A stretch of 64,000 nucleotides of DNA from Haliovirga abyssi (GCF_030295325.1 NZ_AP027059.1:1298637-1362636); one strand, 5' to 3'. Counted from the first letter of the stretch, positions 44,694-54,069 are shown. Numbers and translations: made by a program. The notes: generated from the sequence alone by a model not told the origin.

Positions 44694-45770
44694 TTAATAA
44701 ATATAATTTTTATATTTTATCAATTTAATATTTTGTTTCTTTAAGTATTTATAATCTTCTAATTTATTATTTTCCTTTTCTTCTTCATATTCTCCTCTTA
44801 ATTTTAGCCTTTCAATAGAAAGAATAAGAGATATATAATTTAAACTATATTTAAAATTCCCTGTATCAAAAGGGTCTAACTCCCCCTTACTTATCATATT
44901 CATTCTTTTTATTAATTCTTTTTCACTCATTTTTTTTACTTCTTCTCCTAATACTTCACTCATCTCTTTCCTTAATTTCATTGGTGGTAAATATACTGTT
45001 TCTCCTTCTACTTTTACCTTTTCATCTGGCATTATAAATATTTCCCTTTTATATTTCCTATAACTTGGCGCCAATACTCTCTCATCTATGAATATTACTC
45101 CCATTTCTAAATATTTAAATAACCCTTCCTCTTTTAAATAATTTATATATTTAAATATTTCTTCTCTTCGTTTTTCTTTCTCTTCTTCATTATTTATCTT
45201 ATCAAATATGTAAATATATAGTGTTACTTCCAAATGAATTAAATCTTTTTTATCATTTTTTTCATCTTGAATAGCTTTTTTAAAATCATATTTTTTTTTG
45301 CCAACATAAAAATTATTATTTGGTACATCTGCTTTTTTCTTATATTTAACATCAACTTTTAATCTTACTCTATTCCCAAATATTTTTTTCACTTTTTGTA
45401 TCAGATACTCTTCTGCACTATCATTCATTTTTTGAATCCAATAACTATCTCCTGCTTCATTATCTAATATTCCAAATGTTCCTATATCTACACTTGCACT
45501 CCCTTCATAATATTTATCTCTTATACCATTTTTTAGTTTTGATTTCGGATATATTCTCGCTTGATAAAACTTATCTTTATATGCTTTTCTTATGCCTATT
45601 CTGTCTACTATAAACTCTTCTCCATATTTCTTTAATAGACTTTCCTCTATTTGCTTCCTTACCTTTTCTGCTTTTCCTCCTCCTTGTACTCCTATAAGTT
45701 TTGGAACTAAATATACCATTACTAATACTATTATTGCTAATACTATTCCTCTTGCTTGTTTTTCTGTCAT
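44694..45770 (-). CDS. Membrane-anchored protein, effector partner A
   Basis: 358 aa. One N-terminal transmembrane helix (about 7-24) leaves the rest outside the cytoplasm. Not recognised. It lies directly before the giant effector gene and is paralogous to the 49162-50229 product. Residues 1-95 and the block around LYIYIFDKI...VEGETVYLPPMKL are nearly identical, while about 105-170 and the tail differ. Position, membrane anchoring and mosaic variation suit an immunity or adaptor protein for the paired effector (inference). No DUF4123 adaptor signature is seen. Confidence 0.75.
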   Translation of the reverse strand: MTEKQARGIVLAIIVLVMVYLVPKLIGVQGGGKAEKVRKQIEESLLKKYGEEFIVDRIGIRKAYKDKFYQARIYPKSKLKNGIRDKYYEGSASVDIGTFGILDNEAGDSYWIQKMNDSAEEYLIQKVKKIFGNRVRLKVDVKYKKKADVPNNNFYVGKKKYDFKKAIQDEKNDKKDLIHLEVTLYIYIFDKINNEEEKEKRREEIFKYINYLKEEGLFKYLEMGVIFIDERVLAPSYRKYKREIFIMPDEKVKVEGETVYLPPMKLRKEMSEVLGEEVKKMSEKELIKRMNMISKGELDPFDTGNFKYSLNYISLILSIERLKLRGEYEEEKENNKLEDYKYLKKQNIKLIKYKNYIY

Positions 45771-45900
45771 TCTTTTTCTCCTTTCTAATTTTCTTATATT
45801 TATTTCATCTGATTTTTTATACTCATTTTTCTTTAGCAGATGTTTTTAGTTTTTTTTATATCTATTTAGATTATTTTATCTCTATTTTTACCTCTTCATT

Positions 45901-46012
45901 TCTTTGTCTTGATACAAAGAAACGAAACAAAGAAAAATCAAGAAGCTAAAAAACTCGTTCGCTCTTAAGGTGCACGCTCTCTCAGACAGTTTTAGCTTCG
46001 GGAGATTTTATG
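45901..46012. repeat. Intergenic hairpin repeat, copy A
   Basis: TTTGTCTTGATACAAAG followed by arms GAAGCTAAAA (45942-45951) and TTTTAGCTTC (45990-45999) enclosing ACTCGTTCGCTC. The same element recurs at 50359. It is GC-richer than its surroundings. The rest of 45,771-46,324 has no gene. Confidence 0.75.
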
Positions 46013-46324
46013 ATAAAAAAGCTATAAATCTTTTAAGTGATTTATTTTTTCAATTTTATTTATTAGTTTAGCAAGTTTTTGCCCTCTTCTTTTTCGCTTT
46101 TTTCTCACAAAATCTTATCTTTTTGATTTTTTATAACTTTTTTTTATTAATTATTTTTCATGAAATTGAGATGTTATAATATGATTCTTTTTTGAACTGA
46201 AATACAATTTTTAAACTCTATTCCGTTTCTAAAACAAATCTTTTTGTCTCTTTTCTGTATATTATTATATCATTTTTGGGAAATTTTGGGTATATTTTTT
46301 TTATTAATTTGCAAATTTATAATT

Positions 46325-49144
46325 TTAGCTTACCATTAATAATGGTGTATCATAAGTCGATATTGGCATTATTTTAAATTCATATCCTTTTTCATCTATA
46401 TTTCTTTCTTTTTTTATTGAGCCTAAAATTATATTTTTATCTAATAGGTCTATTCCATAATCTTTTCTTTTATATTCTTCTATTTCAATTTGATTTTTTA
46501 TATCTGTTCCTAATTCAAATTCATCTATCTTTATATATTCTGTCATTTTATCTTCATTAAAACTTTTTCTATTATTTGTATTTGATAATATACTTATTTC
46601 TCCACTTGATTCTTTTTTATCTTCATAGCTTCCTTTTAGTTGGTTGTAATTATTATAACCTTCTGCTATTGAAACTTTTATACTAAAATCTAACCCTATT
46701 AATTTTCCAACTGTATATTTACCAAAAATATCCTTTCTATCTGAAAATTTAAATTGTATCTCTACTTTATCAAATCCTATATTTTTAACTTTATAATATT
46801 TACTTATATCTATATTATCTAATCTATTTCCTATCTCTTTTTTATCAAAAGTATTCAATTCTTTTAATAAATAACTCTTTAAATCTTCTGAATTACTTAA
46901 TTCACCCAATGTTATATCTAATTTTAATATCTCTTCCTTTAATTTTTTTATCTTATTATCGTCAAACTTCCACTCTAATTCGTCATATCCTCTATAATTT
47001 GATTTACTCATTTTTATCTTAGATGATAAAAAATCACTTAATAATAAATTTACTATATAATCATAGCTATATTCTTCTACTAATTCTCCTTCTTCATTTA
47101 AGTAAGTGGCAAATTTACATTCAAATGAATACTCTTTTAACACCTCTTCTGGATAATTTGAACTTTTTTTCAATTTATTTGATTTTGTTTTATAGATATA
47201 TTCTATTAGGTTTTTATTGATTTTATAGTTATCTTGTATGTTTTTTATTATTTGTAATAAATTTACAAAATAATTCTTCTCTACGTTACTTATTGTATTA
47301 TAAAATTCTTCAAACTCCTTTTTCTCTTTTTTATTCAATTCTTCTTTTTCCCACTTTGATAATAATTCATTATATATTATTATTATCTCATTAGAAAAAT
47401 TAGTTGAATAAACTCCTGGAGTAATTGAATAGCCTCCTGAGGAAATTAATGTATTGTATAATATTAAATTTTTACTCTTTATTTTATAACCTTCTCCTAT
47501 ATTCTCCAATTTATAATTTTTCATATTACAATCTAATATTGCTTCTGAATTATCTTTCTTTTTATTTATTTCTACTCTTTCTTCATTTAATATTTCTCCT
47601 GATGTCTCCTTTAATAAATAGATAAAATCTGATTCTTTTACTTTTATTCTATTCCCATCTTTATCTTCTATTTCCAGTCTGTTTTCTGCAACTTCTCCTA
47701 TTACATCTCCTTTTTCTGTTATATATCCTATCTCTTTTAATCCATTATATACTCGTTTGTAGTTTGAATCTTTTAAAAATTGAAATAATACTCCTATAGC
47801 TGCTCCTATTCCTAAAGCTATTAATCCTGGTAATACTCCTGTCCCTAATAGTACTCCTCCTATTAATTCATATGCTACTCCTATACTTATATTCTTTACT
47901 GTCTCTACTGTTATCTCTCCTGCATTTTTATATTTCTTATCTATATCATCATATGTAAATTCTACATAATCTTTTATATTTGAATCTTTTGAATAAAATA
48001 CTGCTCCTTTTTCTCCATATAATAATCCACTTAATCCTGATAAATCTCCTCCTTCATTTAATCCTACAAATCTTATATTGCTGTCTTTATTCTCAAATTT
48101 TATTTTACTATATAACAATTGTAATACATCCATCTCATCTGGTAATATCTCTTTTTTACTATTTTTACTTCCTTTATAGGCTATTACTATCTCTTGCTCT
48201 TTTTTTAATACCAATACTTTAAAATCTGTATTTGACATATTAAATTTTCTTATTAAGCTTATTTCTTGTGTTCCTGACTTCTCTTTTTCCCTTAACTCTT
48301 TATACTCCTTTTCTGTTAACTCTTTTTCTAATTCCCCTACTAATTTTTTATCCTTAACTCCTCCTATATTTTTTCCTAATAATCCTCCTGTTGATACAGC
48401 AGATAATGCCCAATTTTTTCCTCCGCCTTTATTTACTGCTGTTGATATATCTTTTACCTGACTTCCTGTAGGTATTAAACTTAATATAGCTTTTTCACTA
48501 CCATCCAATATATCTTTTTTTACACTCTTTTCTAATAATTTAAAACCACTTTCTACTCCCTCTTCTGCAAATTTTAAATTTACTCCTATTGGTATTAAAT
48601 TACTTGCTACATCTACTACTGTCATTGCTATTTTTAATTTTGCTTGTTTTTCTTTTGATTTCTCTATCTCTTCTCTTGTGGGATATAACTTTGGTCTATT
48701 ACTTTTACTGTCTTTTCCTGTTAATTCACACATTCCATCATATAAGCTATCTTTAAAATTTGATATTACTTTATATTGATCTGCTCCGTATATTACTTCC
48801 CAGTCTTTTAATTCTTTCCCTTTCCCCGATATGTCTTCTATACATTCCATTCCTAATCCTGATCTCTTTCTCATTGCTGTTTTTCCTTGGATTTTATCTT
48901 TATCTGTTATGCTGTTTTCATCTTTTACTCCTGGCATGTAGATATATTTTTCGAATTCTCCTTTTTCATTTTTTCTTATAAATGATTTTGGCGTTAGTAG
49001 GTCTTTTAGTTTATTTTTTCCGTTATTTTTTATCTTTACTGTAGAGTCTTTTAAATTAACAAACTGCCAATCTAAATTTGCTAAATTACTAAATACTAAT
49101 AATTCTTTATCAGTTATTTTATTATTTGTTGTTTCATTTACCAT
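46325..49144 (-). CDS. Truncated paralogue of the giant effector (no LysM or DUF4280)
   Basis: 939 aa from the ATG at 49144. It matches the giant effector nearly identically from about residue 85 to 880, including the lipase-like region with Asn for Ser and the hydrophobic glycine-rich segment. An in-frame 261-bp deletion lies near residue 888. The protein then ends in a unique short tail YDTPLLMVS, losing the LysM and PAAR-like parts. It may be a silent cassette, an orphan toxin or a decaying copy. Residues about 15-80 differ from the full-length protein. Confidence 0.8.
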   Translation of the reverse strand: MVNETTNNKITDKELLVFSNLANLDWQFVNLKDSTVKIKNNGKNKLKDLLTPKSFIRKNEKGEFEKYIYMPGVKDENSITDKDKIQGKTAMRKRSGLGMECIEDISGKGKELKDWEVIYGADQYKVISNFKDSLYDGMCELTGKDSKSNRPKLYPTREEIEKSKEKQAKLKIAMTVVDVASNLIPIGVNLKFAEEGVESGFKLLEKSVKKDILDGSEKAILSLIPTGSQVKDISTAVNKGGGKNWALSAVSTGGLLGKNIGGVKDKKLVGELEKELTEKEYKELREKEKSGTQEISLIRKFNMSNTDFKVLVLKKEQEIVIAYKGSKNSKKEILPDEMDVLQLLYSKIKFENKDSNIRFVGLNEGGDLSGLSGLLYGEKGAVFYSKDSNIKDYVEFTYDDIDKKYKNAGEITVETVKNISIGVAYELIGGVLLGTGVLPGLIALGIGAAIGVLFQFLKDSNYKRVYNGLKEIGYITEKGDVIGEVAENRLEIEDKDGNRIKVKESDFIYLLKETSGEILNEERVEINKKKDNSEAILDCNMKNYKLENIGEGYKIKSKNLILYNTLISSGGYSITPGVYSTNFSNEIIIIYNELLSKWEKEELNKKEKKEFEEFYNTISNVEKNYFVNLLQIIKNIQDNYKINKNLIEYIYKTKSNKLKKSSNYPEEVLKEYSFECKFATYLNEEGELVEEYSYDYIVNLLLSDFLSSKIKMSKSNYRGYDELEWKFDDNKIKKLKEEILKLDITLGELSNSEDLKSYLLKELNTFDKKEIGNRLDNIDISKYYKVKNIGFDKVEIQFKFSDRKDIFGKYTVGKLIGLDFSIKVSIAEGYNNYNQLKGSYEDKKESSGEISILSNTNNRKSFNEDKMTEYIKIDEFELGTDIKNQIEIEEYKRKDYGIDLLDKNIILGSIKKERNIDEKGYEFKIMPISTYDTPLLMVS

Positions 49145-49161
49145 TTTTAACATCATCTCCT

Positions 49162-50229
49162 TTATTTTTTATTATTATTTACATAAATATAATCTAAAAC
49201 CCTTTCATATCCGATATCTTTTAATTTATCATATTTCTTTAACTTATATCCATTATCTAACCAAGAAGAATATCTAACTTTCACTTTTCCTTCAGAATAA
49301 ACTTCACTTATATATTGAGCATTATACTTATTTATCCCCTTATGACTCAAACTTCCCTTAATTATACTATTCATTCTTTTTATTAAATCTTCTTCACTCA
49401 TTTTCTTTACTTCTGCTCCTAATTTATTACTCATCTCTTCCCTTAATTTCATTGGTGGTAAATATACTGTTTCTCCTTCTACTTTTACCTTTTCATCTGG
49501 CGTTATAAATATTTCCCTTTTATATTTCCTATAACTTGGTGCTAATACCCTCTCATCTATAAATATTACTCCCATTTCTAAATATTTAAATAACCCTTCT
49601 TCCTTTAAATAGTTTATCATTTCATATATCTCTTTTCTCCTCTTCTCTTTCTCCTCTTCATTATCTATCTTATCAAATATGTAAATATATAAAGTTAATA
49701 GTATTCTGTTATGTTTTGGATCTTTTTTTATTCTATCTCTTACTTCTTTTAAACTCTTTGATTTATAACCTGCCCACCAACTACCATCTCCTGTTACTTC
49801 ATGTGCTACATCTACTTTTAATCTTACTCTATTTCCAAATATCTCTTTTACTTTTGGTAATAAATATTTTTCTGTATCATCATTTCTATTTATATAGCTA
49901 TAATCATCTCCTGATTCTTTATCTAACATCCCAAATAACCCTATATCTACACTTGCACTCCCTTCATAATATTTATCCCTTATACCATTTTTTAGTTTTG
50001 ATTTCGGATATATTCTCGCTTGATAAAATTTATCTTTATATGCTTTTCTTATCCCTATTCTGTCTACTATAAACTCTTCTCCATATTTCTTTAATAGACT
50101 TTTCTCTATTTGCTTCCTTACCTTTTCTGCTTTTCCTCCTCCTTGTACTCCTATGAATTTTGGAACTAAATATACCATTACTAAGACTATTATTGCTAAT
50201 ACTATTCCTCTTGCTTGTTTTTCTGTCAT
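49162..50229 (-). CDS. Membrane-anchored protein, effector partner B
   Basis: 355 aa, paralogue of the 358-aa protein, with the same transmembrane helix (7-24) and near-identical first 95 residues. Residues about 100-165 and the last 65 diverge (a lysine/tyrosine-rich tail). It precedes the truncated effector gene by 6 bp from its stop. As for partner A, immunity or adaptor function is inferred from context only. Confidence 0.75.
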   Translation of the reverse strand: MTEKQARGIVLAIIVLVMVYLVPKFIGVQGGGKAEKVRKQIEKSLLKKYGEEFIVDRIGIRKAYKDKFYQARIYPKSKLKNGIRDKYYEGSASVDIGLFGMLDKESGDDYSYINRNDDTEKYLLPKVKEIFGNRVRLKVDVAHEVTGDGSWWAGYKSKSLKEVRDRIKKDPKHNRILLTLYIYIFDKIDNEEEKEKRRKEIYEMINYLKEEGLFKYLEMGVIFIDERVLAPSYRKYKREIFITPDEKVKVEGETVYLPPMKLREEMSNKLGAEVKKMSEEDLIKRMNSIIKGSLSHKGINKYNAQYISEVYSEGKVKVRYSSWLDNGYKLKKYDKLKDIGYERVLDYIYVNNNKK

Positions 50230-50358
50230 TCTTTTTCTCCTTTCTAATTTTCTTATATTTATTTTATCTCTGTTTTTATATTCATTTTCCTTTAGCAGAT
50301 GTTTTTAATTTTTTTATATCTATTTAGATTATTTTATCTCTGTTTTTACCTCTTCATT

Positions 50359-50462
50359 TCTTTGTCTTGATACAAAGAAACGAAGCAAAGAAAAATCAAG
50401 AAGCTAAAAAACTCGTTCGCTTTAGAGGAGGACGCTCTCTCAGACAGTTTTAGCTTCGGGAG
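50359..50462. repeat. Intergenic hairpin repeat, copy B
   Basis: Second copy of the element at 45901, with the same GAAGCTAAAA/TTTTAGCTTC arms but a diverged loop (GAGGAGGACGC). It was carried by the segmental duplication. The rest of 50,230-50,781 holds no gene. Confidence 0.75.
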
Positions 50463-50781
50463 ATTTTATGATAAAAAAGCTATAAATCTTTTAATTGATT
50501 TATTTTTTCAATTTTATTTATTAGTTTAGCAAGCTTTTGCTGTCTTCTTTTTCGCTTTTTTCTCACAAAATCTTATCTTTTTGATTTTTTATAACTTTTT
50601 TTATTAATTATTTTTCATGAAATTGAGATGTTATAATATGATTCTTTTTTGAACTGAAATACAATTTTTAAACTCTATTCCGTTTCTAAAACAAATCTTT
50701 TTGTCTCTTTTCTGTATATTATTATATCATTTTTGGGAAATTTTGGGTATGTTTTTTTTATTAATTTGCAAATTTATAATT

Positions 50782-51411
50782 TTAACTTACCATTAATAAT
50801 GGTGTATCATAAGTCGATATCGGCATTATTTTAAATTCATATCCTTTTTCATCTATATTTCTTTCTTTTTTTATTGAGCCTAAAATTATATTCTCATTTA
50901 ATAAATCTATTCCATAATCTTTCCTTTTATATTCTTCTATTTCAATTTGATTTTTTATATCTGTTCCTAATTCAAATTCATCTATCTTTATATATTCTGT
51001 CATTTTTTCTTCATTAAAACTTTTTCTATTATTTGTATTTGATAATATAGTTATTTCTCCACTTGATTCTTTTTTATCTTCGTAGCTTCCTTTTAGTTGG
51101 TTGTAATTATTATAACCTTCTAATACTGAGGCTCTTATTGAAAAATATGCTCCTATTAAATCTTTAGCTTCATCTTTCCCTAATACATCTTTTATACCTG
51201 AAAACTTAAATTATAACTCTACTTTATAAAATTCAACATTTACTCTATAAGATACCATTGTCCAAAGTTTTGTCTTTATTTTTAATAAAATTCCATTCTC
51301 AACTTTTTCCTCACCTCTTATTTTAAATTTCTGGGATAATAACCAATTTTTAAAATTTTCGACCACTTCTTCAAAATCTTCTTTTTTTAATTCAATTACT
51401 CTTTTTTGCAT
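50782..51411 (-). pseudogene. Third effector remnant, interrupted by a nonsense codon
   Basis: An ATG at 51411 (GGAGGG upstream) opens a frame that ends after 66 codons at a TAA at 51211-51213. The same frame then continues to 50782 and matches the effector C-terminal part (EGYNNYNQLKGSY, then KIMPISTYDTPLLMVS). The paralogues have a CAA (Gln, in VEIQFKF) where this copy has the TAA. The first 60 residues differ from the other copies. It carries the same 261-bp deletion as the truncated effector. Read-through would give about 209 aa. Confidence 0.8.
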
Positions 51412-51486
51412 TTTTTAAACCCTCCATTATAATTAAAATATATTTTTTTCTTATCTTATCTCAAGATTTATCAATCCTTTTTTTAC

Positions 51487-51525
51487 AAAAGATTAGCACT
51501 AACAAAACTGCTAGCACTAATCTTT
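51487..51525 (-). terminator. Hairpin after the 51-aa membrane protein gene
   Basis: AAAAGATTAG and CTAATCTTTT pair around a loop containing two TTAGTGCTA direct repeats (minus strand). A/T-rich sequence follows. It probably ends or attenuates the transcript before the duplicated effector region. Confidence 0.55.
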
Positions 51526-51535
51526 TCCTCATCCT

Positions 51536-51691
51536 CTATTTCTTTATACTCGCTGTTTCTAATGTAGATTTTATTGTGATTTTCCCTGATTTTATTTCAT
51601 CTTTTTTTATACCATTTAAATTCAATATTAACGCAACTAAAATAATCAACGAAAATATTATAACCCTACTCCAATCAAATTTATTCTCCAT
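51536..51691 (-). CDS. Small single-span membrane protein, 51 aa
   Basis: An ATG at 51691 with a strong AAAGGAG seven bases upstream opens 51 codons. Residues about 9-26 (RVIIFSLIILVALILNLN) form a transmembrane helix; the rest is polar and lysine-rich. It lies 23 bp after the PP2C phosphatase gene and is probably co-expressed. Not recognised; it could anchor or regulate the phosphatase. Confidence 0.7.
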   Translation of the reverse strand: MENKFDWSRVIIFSLIILVALILNLNGIKKDEIKSGKITIKSTLETASIKK

Positions 51692-51714
51692 TACTTTCTC
51701 CTTTCTTTATTTTT

Positions 51715-52539
51715 TTATCTTTTTTCCACCATTATTATTGTTGCATTATCTTGCCCTGATATTCTTTTATCTTCTATTTCTAGCATTATTTCTTCTGTTA
51801 CTATTTCAGGATTTATCTTCTTTGATACATAATTTAATATCTCTTCTTCTGTCAAACTTTTATATACTCCATCACTACATAAAATTACTTTATCTCCTTT
51901 TAATAATTCTATCCCATTTTCATTATAGTCTATCTCATGAAAATTTTTATATCCTAAATAACTTGTTAATCTTTCTCGCTTAGAATTTGAAAAATATTCG
52001 CTTCTACTTATTTCTCCTGCTTTATATCTACTTAATAACACTTTGCTGTATGTATGCACATTATTTAGTAAATTTATCTCTTTATTTCTATACAAATATA
52101 TATGACTATCTCCTATACTTACCCAATAAAGTTTATTATTATACATGTAACAAGATACTAATGTTGTTCCCATTTTACTATCCATACTAACTTTTAACAA
52201 TTTATCATTTGCTATGTACGACGTGTTTATAAAAAATTGCCCTATATTTTGCAAGTTATATACTTTTACAAATTCTTCTAAAAATGTTTCTACTGCTATT
52301 TTACTAGCTAATTTTCCATTTAAAAATCCACCCATTCCATCTGCTAATACTGCTAACAAACCATTGTCTGAATTTATTACTGAATAATTATCTTCTTGCT
52401 CATTTCTTTCTCCTAATATTTGTGAACTCCCTACTAATATCTTTAATTTTGATTTTCTATTTCGAAAATAAATTATAAGAATAGAGATTGATATTATTAA
52501 AGTAAATAGAAAATATATCAATTGATTTATTTTAAACAT
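51715..52539 (-). CDS. Membrane-anchored PP2C-type Ser/Thr phosphatase
   Basis: 274 aa. A transmembrane helix (about 7-24) precedes an intact PP2C domain. Metal and catalytic motifs are present: RNEQEDNY, LADGMGGFLNG, GTTLVS, SIGDSHIYLY, CSDGVYKSL and GQDNATIIM. It should reverse the kinase's phosphorylation, like PppA in type VI secretion control. It stands after a 214-bp gap that carries inverted repeats, so it may start a separate transcript within the locus. Confidence 0.92.
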   Translation of the reverse strand: MFKINQLIYFLFTLIISISILIIYFRNRKSKLKILVGSSQILGERNEQEDNYSVINSDNGLLAVLADGMGGFLNGKLASKIAVETFLEEFVKVYNLQNIGQFFINTSYIANDKLLKVSMDSKMGTTLVSCYMYNNKLYWVSIGDSHIYLYRNKEINLLNNVHTYSKVLLSRYKAGEISRSEYFSNSKRERLTSYLGYKNFHEIDYNENGIELLKGDKVILCSDGVYKSLTEEEILNYVSKKINPEIVTEEIMLEIEDKRISGQDNATIIMVEKR

Positions 52540-52577
52540 ATTCTTCTCCTTAGGAACAGATTAAAAATAACATTTCA

Positions 52578-52644
52578 ATTTTGTTATAAAATACACAATA
52601 ATATTGTTTTTTTTAATATTCTTTAAGAGTTTTTATAACAAAAT
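52578..52644. repeat. 14-bp perfect inverted repeat in the PP2C leader
   Basis: ATTTTGTTATAAAA (52578-52591) is perfectly complementary to 52631-52644. It lies about 40-105 bp before the PP2C start codon, so the message could form a stem there. No known riboswitch class was recognised. Confidence 0.55.
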
Positions 52645-52706
52645 ATGAGAAACTTATTTTTTAAACGTTCTTTAATATTTTTTCTGAAACAAAATTATAA
52701 TACTGA

Positions 52707-52740
52707 TGTTACACAAATTAATATAATAAAATGTGTAACA
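52707..52740. repeat. 9-bp inverted repeat after the FHA gene
   Basis: TGTTACACA (52707-52715) and TGTGTAACA (52732-52740) are perfect inverse copies with a 16-nt loop. It could be an operator or an mRNA 3' hairpin; there is no good U-tract. Confidence 0.5.
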
Positions 52741-52753
52741 ACAATTATATTCT

Positions 52754-53296
52754 TTAAATATTTTCTCCTACATTCTCCCATTCAAAATAATCTCCACATA
52801 ATGGTACAAAGATAAACTTACTTTTTCCCATCTCTATTACATCATAACCATTTAACTCTGTTGGAGTGTAAATCGCTTCTGTACTTTTATAAATTATCCC
52901 TCTCCCTTCTCCTGGGATTAATATGAAATTCCTCTCTTTTGGATTATAACTTATTATCGCATGATTTCTTCTTGATATTGCACTATCTCCTTGTATTTGA
53001 ATGTGCATCTCTTCTGAACGTCCTATAAAGTTTTTTTCACTTTTTATTTGATAATCATTTCCTTTATCTGGACCCTCTATACAAGTCAACCACCCTACTA
53101 CGTAGTCTTCTGTTCCTTCATCACTCCAAATTGCTTGCGTTCTCATATCATTATTTTCTTTTTGTCTCACTGCCCTTTCTGGTCTTGATTTTTCCTTTGA
53201 CTTTTTCGCTACTGGTGCTGTCTCTGAACAATATGGACACTCCTCAAATTTTTCCGAATTAAATAGATGCCCATTATCACATTTTTTCATTTTCAT
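52754..53296 (-). CDS. Zinc-ribbon plus FHA-domain protein
   Basis: 180 aa. A short zinc-ribbon-like N-terminus (C6, H10, C20, C23 in KKCDNGHLF and EECPYCSE) is followed by a disordered basic linker. An FHA domain follows (about 65-172): FIGRSEEMH, AISRRNHAIISYN. The FHA fold binds phosphothreonine, so it is a likely reader of the locus kinase, as Fha1/TagH is in type VI secretion. It follows the second FHA gene by 21 bp. Confidence 0.88.
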   Translation of the reverse strand: MKMKKCDNGHLFNSEKFEECPYCSETAPVAKKSKEKSRPERAVRQKENNDMRTQAIWSDEGTEDYVVGWLTCIEGPDKGNDYQIKSEKNFIGRSEEMHIQIQGDSAISRRNHAIISYNPKERNFILIPGEGRGIIYKSTEAIYTPTELNGYDVIEMGKSKFIFVPLCGDYFEWENVGENI

Positions 53297-53317
53297 TTTT
53301 TTATTCCTCCTGTTTTT

Positions 53318-53926
53318 TTATTTTAATAATAATTTTGTATTTGCTAAATATATTATATCTCCTGTTTCCACTTTGTGTAATTCTCCTGGATATATTTTAT
53401 ATCTTTCTTCTTCTCCTTTTTTCAATCCGCTTCCATTTGATGAACCTATATCTTCAAAATACCAGCATGAATTTGTATAATTCATCACTCCATGTTGTCT
53501 ACTTACTAATGAAGAATATTTTTCTTCTGATAAATCTATATCTACATTTTCTTCACTTGTATTTTTTCCTATTAATAATGAAATTTTACCTTCTAAATCC
53601 CATTTCTTTGTTTTTTTACCTGATTCATCCAATAAATATATACTTTTTATTTTACTTTTAACTTTTTTATTTGATTTTTTTAAGATTAATTTACTTATCA
53701 CAATTAATAATATATATCCAACTATAGTAACTCCTAGTGCCATAATATTTTTGTATAATATATTTAAATATATTACTGATAATCCTACTAACATATAGAC
53801 TATATCTATTATTTTGATTTTTTTAAGTTTTTTGGTTTTCTTTAGTTTCTTACTTTTTATTATATTCTCATTTGCATGCTTTTCTATTTTTTTCAATATG
53901 AAATATTCTTTTATTCTCCTTATCAT
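53318..53926 (-). CDS. Membrane FHA-domain protein
   Basis: 202 aa. A basic N-terminus, two transmembrane helices (about 40-82), then a cytoplasmic FHA domain (about 110-202) with LIGKN, SLVSRQHGVMN and EDIGSSNGSGLKKG. The Arg/Ser/His phosphothreonine pocket appears intact. It may anchor phosphorylated components of the injection system at the membrane. Confidence 0.87.
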   Translation of the reverse strand: MIRRIKEYFILKKIEKHANENIIKSKKLKKTKKLKKIKIIDIVYMLVGLSVIYLNILYKNIMALGVTIVGYILLIVISKLILKKSNKKVKSKIKSIYLLDESGKKTKKWDLEGKISLLIGKNTSEENVDIDLSEEKYSSLVSRQHGVMNYTNSCWYFEDIGSSNGSGLKKGEEERYKIYPGELHKVETGDIIYLANTKLLLK

Positions 53927-54016
53927 TTTTTTATCCTCCCTTTGTCTTTTGAGTTCTCTCGGAAAATATAGAACTCTTAAAATATTTATTGCACTATTCC
54001 ACCTCTAAATCTACCC

Positions 54017-54048
54017 CTGTAAGGGCAATTCATGAATTGCCCCTACAA
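54017..54048. repeat. Palindromic intergenic element
   Basis: The 20-bp perfect palindrome GGGCAATTCATGAATTGCCC (54023-54042) is flanked by GTA/TAC. This hairpin is of a type I recall as a common intergenic repeat in many unrelated bacteria. It is much GC-richer than its surroundings and sits between the J-protein and FHA genes. Confidence 0.7.
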
Positions 54049-54069
54049 GAACAAATCTGTTCAAAAATT

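Larger units (their letters stand above)
41620..46324. repeat. Segmental duplication, unit 1
   Basis: Direct copy of the 46325-50781 segment. It holds the intergenic region, the 358-aa membrane protein gene and the first ~1,000 codons of the giant effector. It is nearly identical across long stretches and keeps the 261 bp missing from unit 2. Confidence 0.85.
46325..50781. repeat. Segmental duplication, unit 2
   Basis: About 4.46 kb comprising the truncated effector, the 355-aa partner gene and a roughly 550-bp intergenic region. It is directly repeated relative to 41620-46324. The boundary shows the sequence encoding STYDTPLLMVS in both 46325- and 50782- copies. Confidence 0.85.
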
